From contig JAIYEB010000223.1 in assembly GCA_027487195.1 (NCBI GenBank), positions 1 through 6,223 on the forward strand: a DNA stretch of 6,223 nucleotides. The letters run 5' to 3'. Below are positions 5,307 through 6,223 of this stretch, piece by piece. This DNA comes from Hyphomicrobiales bacterium (GTDB lineage: Bacteria; Pseudomonadota; Alphaproteobacteria; Rhizobiales; UBA4765). The notes under the pieces are model-generated. The model saw nothing but the letters and a program-made list of their open reading frames with translations. It made no database searches and was not told the DNA's origin. Position numbers and translations under genes: made by a program. Each line of letters opens with the position of its first letter. The stretch's first letter is position 1.

Positions 5307-6134
5307 TTGCGCGTCGCCGCCATTTTCGGCCACCCCGTTGGCCATTCGCGCTCCCCTCTGATCCATGGCTATTGGCTCAGGCAGCATGGCCTTTCGGGCG
5401 CCTATGTGAAGCATCAGGTCCTGCCGGAGCACGCGGTCGCAACCTTCAGGACCCTCAAGGACCTGGGTCTTGTAGGCGGCAATGCCACGATCCCGCACAA
5501 GGAAGCGCTTCTTCTTGCCGCTGACGAGATTTCGCCGGCGGCGCGCGCGGTTGGCGCTGCTAATACGATGTGGCTTCACGAGGGCAGGCTCTGTGTCGAC
5601 AACACTGATGTTCTGGGCTTTCTGGCGAACGTCGATGAGTGTGCGCCGGGATGGGATGCATCCCCACCTGTCGCCGTGGTGCTTGGCGCTGGCGGAGCTG
5701 CCCGCGCGATTGTGTATGCCTTGACGACCCGTGGGGTTCCCCGGATCCTTCTTGCCAACCGCAGTCTCGAGCGGGCCGAAGCGCTGGCTGAGGCCTTTGG
5801 ACCCTCTGTGGTCCCCGTGGCGCTTGATGAAGCTGAAGCCCACATGGCGGGTGCTGGTCTGGTTGTGAACACCACATCCCTTGGCATGAAGGGGCAGCCC
5901 GATCTCGAGCTTGATCTGTCTCGCCTGCCCTCACATGCGGTTGTGGTCGAAAGCGTCTATATCCCGCTGGAAACGGCGCTCCTGCGCCAGGCGCGTTTGC
6001 GTGGGCTGAGAACGGCCGATGGTCTTGGTATGCTGCTCCATCAGGCCGTGCCTGGTTTCGAGCGCTGGTTTGGTGTTCGCCCCGTGGTGACGCCTGAGCT
6101 CAGGGCGATGATCGTCGCCGATATCGGACCTTAA
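5307..6134 (+). CDS. aroE: Shikimate dehydrogenase (NADP+)
   Basis: A 275-residue AroE, the cytosolic enzyme that reduces 3-dehydroshikimate to shikimate with NADPH in aromatic amino-acid synthesis. The shikimate-binding SRSP is at 14-17, NATIPHKE at 59-66 with catalytic Lys65, and Asn86 in GAANT. NTD at 99-101 carries catalytic Asp101. The NADP-binding loop GAGGAARA is at 127-134, followed by NRS at 151-153 as the usual NADP-specificity region. GMLLHQA at 241-247 is the C-terminal ligand site. The usual VxD-x-VY block reads VESVYIPLET, with Glu215 for Asp. The TTG at 5307 is the only start that retains the first beta-strand (VAAIFGHPV): a stop in the same frame lies six bases upstream. It has no good Shine-Dalgarno, so translation probably depends on upstream ribosomes. 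coaE follows after three bases. Confidence 0.94.
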   Translation: MRVAAIFGHPVGHSRSPLIHGYWLRQHGLSGAYVKHQVLPEHAVATFRTLKDLGLVGGNATIPHKEALLLAADEISPAARAVGAANTMWLHEGRLCVDNTDVLGFLANVDECAPGWDASPPVAVVLGAGGAARAIVYALTTRGVPRILLANRSLERAEALAEAFGPSVVPVALDEAEAHMAGAGLVVNTTSLGMKGQPDLELDLSRLPSHAVVVESVYIPLETALLRQARLRGLRTADGLGMLLHQAVPGFERWFGVRPVVTPELRAMIVADIGP

Positions 6135-6137
6135 GCC

Positions 6138-6223
6138 ATGCGGATTGTGGGCCTCACGGGATCGATCGGCATGGGCAAGTCGACAACGGCTGGCTTTTTC
6201 CGGGCGGCCGGTGTGCCGGTGCA
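6138..6223 (+). CDS. coaE: Dephospho-CoA kinase, 5' end only
   Basis: ATG at 6138 opens a frame that runs off the window after 28 complete codons. The start MRIVGLTGSIGMGKSTTAGF contains the Walker A P-loop GSIGMGKST (residues 8-16) in the form typical of CoaE. This enzyme phosphorylates the ribose 3'-OH of dephospho-CoA in the last step of CoA synthesis. It begins three bases after the aroE stop, and aroE-coaE is a common alphaproteobacterial order. In that group dnaQ often follows, but it lies outside the window. Only the N-terminus can be judged. Confidence 0.9.
   Translation, partial: MRIVGLTGSIGMGKSTTAGFFRAAGVPV

Noticed and set aside
5649..5660. 12-base direct repeat GGATGGGATGCA (also at 5270-5281) next to a 12-bp palindrome in aroE
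   Set aside because: About one shared 12-mer is expected by chance in a window this long. The aroE copy lies in conserved coding sequence.
5292..5934. Minus-strand frames antisense to aroE
   Set aside because: AroE motifs fill the plus strand over this whole stretch. The antisense products are low-complexity Arg/Ser/Pro-rich.

Overview
The window looks like the replication-origin region of an alphaproteobacterial chromosome with moderately high GC. The decisive evidence is gene order. A divergent pair, hemE (leftward) and a DUF299/PpsR-type regulator (rightward, the 'RP001' family), flanks a ~480-base spacer with several DnaA-box-like sites and an AT-rich patch. The rightward genes continue as maf, aroE and coaE. 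hemE | oriC | DUF299-maf-aroE-coaE is the arrangement known from Caulobacter and other Alphaproteobacteria. Protein sequences (OdhB, Lpd, HemE, HemJ, AroE) are of alphaproteobacterial type. An order such as Hyphomicrobiales is plausible but cannot be fixed by reading alone.

Layout. 1-201: 3' end of odhB (E2 of 2-oxoglutarate dehydrogenase). 202-357: spacer with two mutually exclusive hairpins. 358-1770: lpd (E3, dihydrolipoyl dehydrogenase). 1793-2215 and 2215-3237, leftward: hemJ and hemE, joined stop-to-start, with hemE transcribed first. 3238-3719: candidate oriC and divergent promoter region. 3720-4586: ppsR. 4583-5179: maf. 5180-5306: an unusually structured spacer containing a 37-codon open frame with a strong ribosome binding site. 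5307-6134: aroE with a TTG start. 6138 to the end: coaE, cut by the window edge.

How the genes work together. odhB and lpd supply two components of the TCA-cycle 2-oxoglutarate dehydrogenase complex. hemE and hemJ catalyse two late steps of haem synthesis. ppsR-maf-aroE-coaE is a compact housekeeping run: control of pyruvate/PEP interconversion, nucleotide sanitation, shikimate pathway and CoA synthesis.

All intact genes look functional. I see no transposase, phage gene, CRISPR, tRNA or rRNA. The two parts that ordinary annotation would miss are the origin itself and the maf-aroE spacer. In the spacer, stacked inverted repeats and a small ORF separate a good Shine-Dalgarno/ATG from an aroE gene that has no good start signal of its own.
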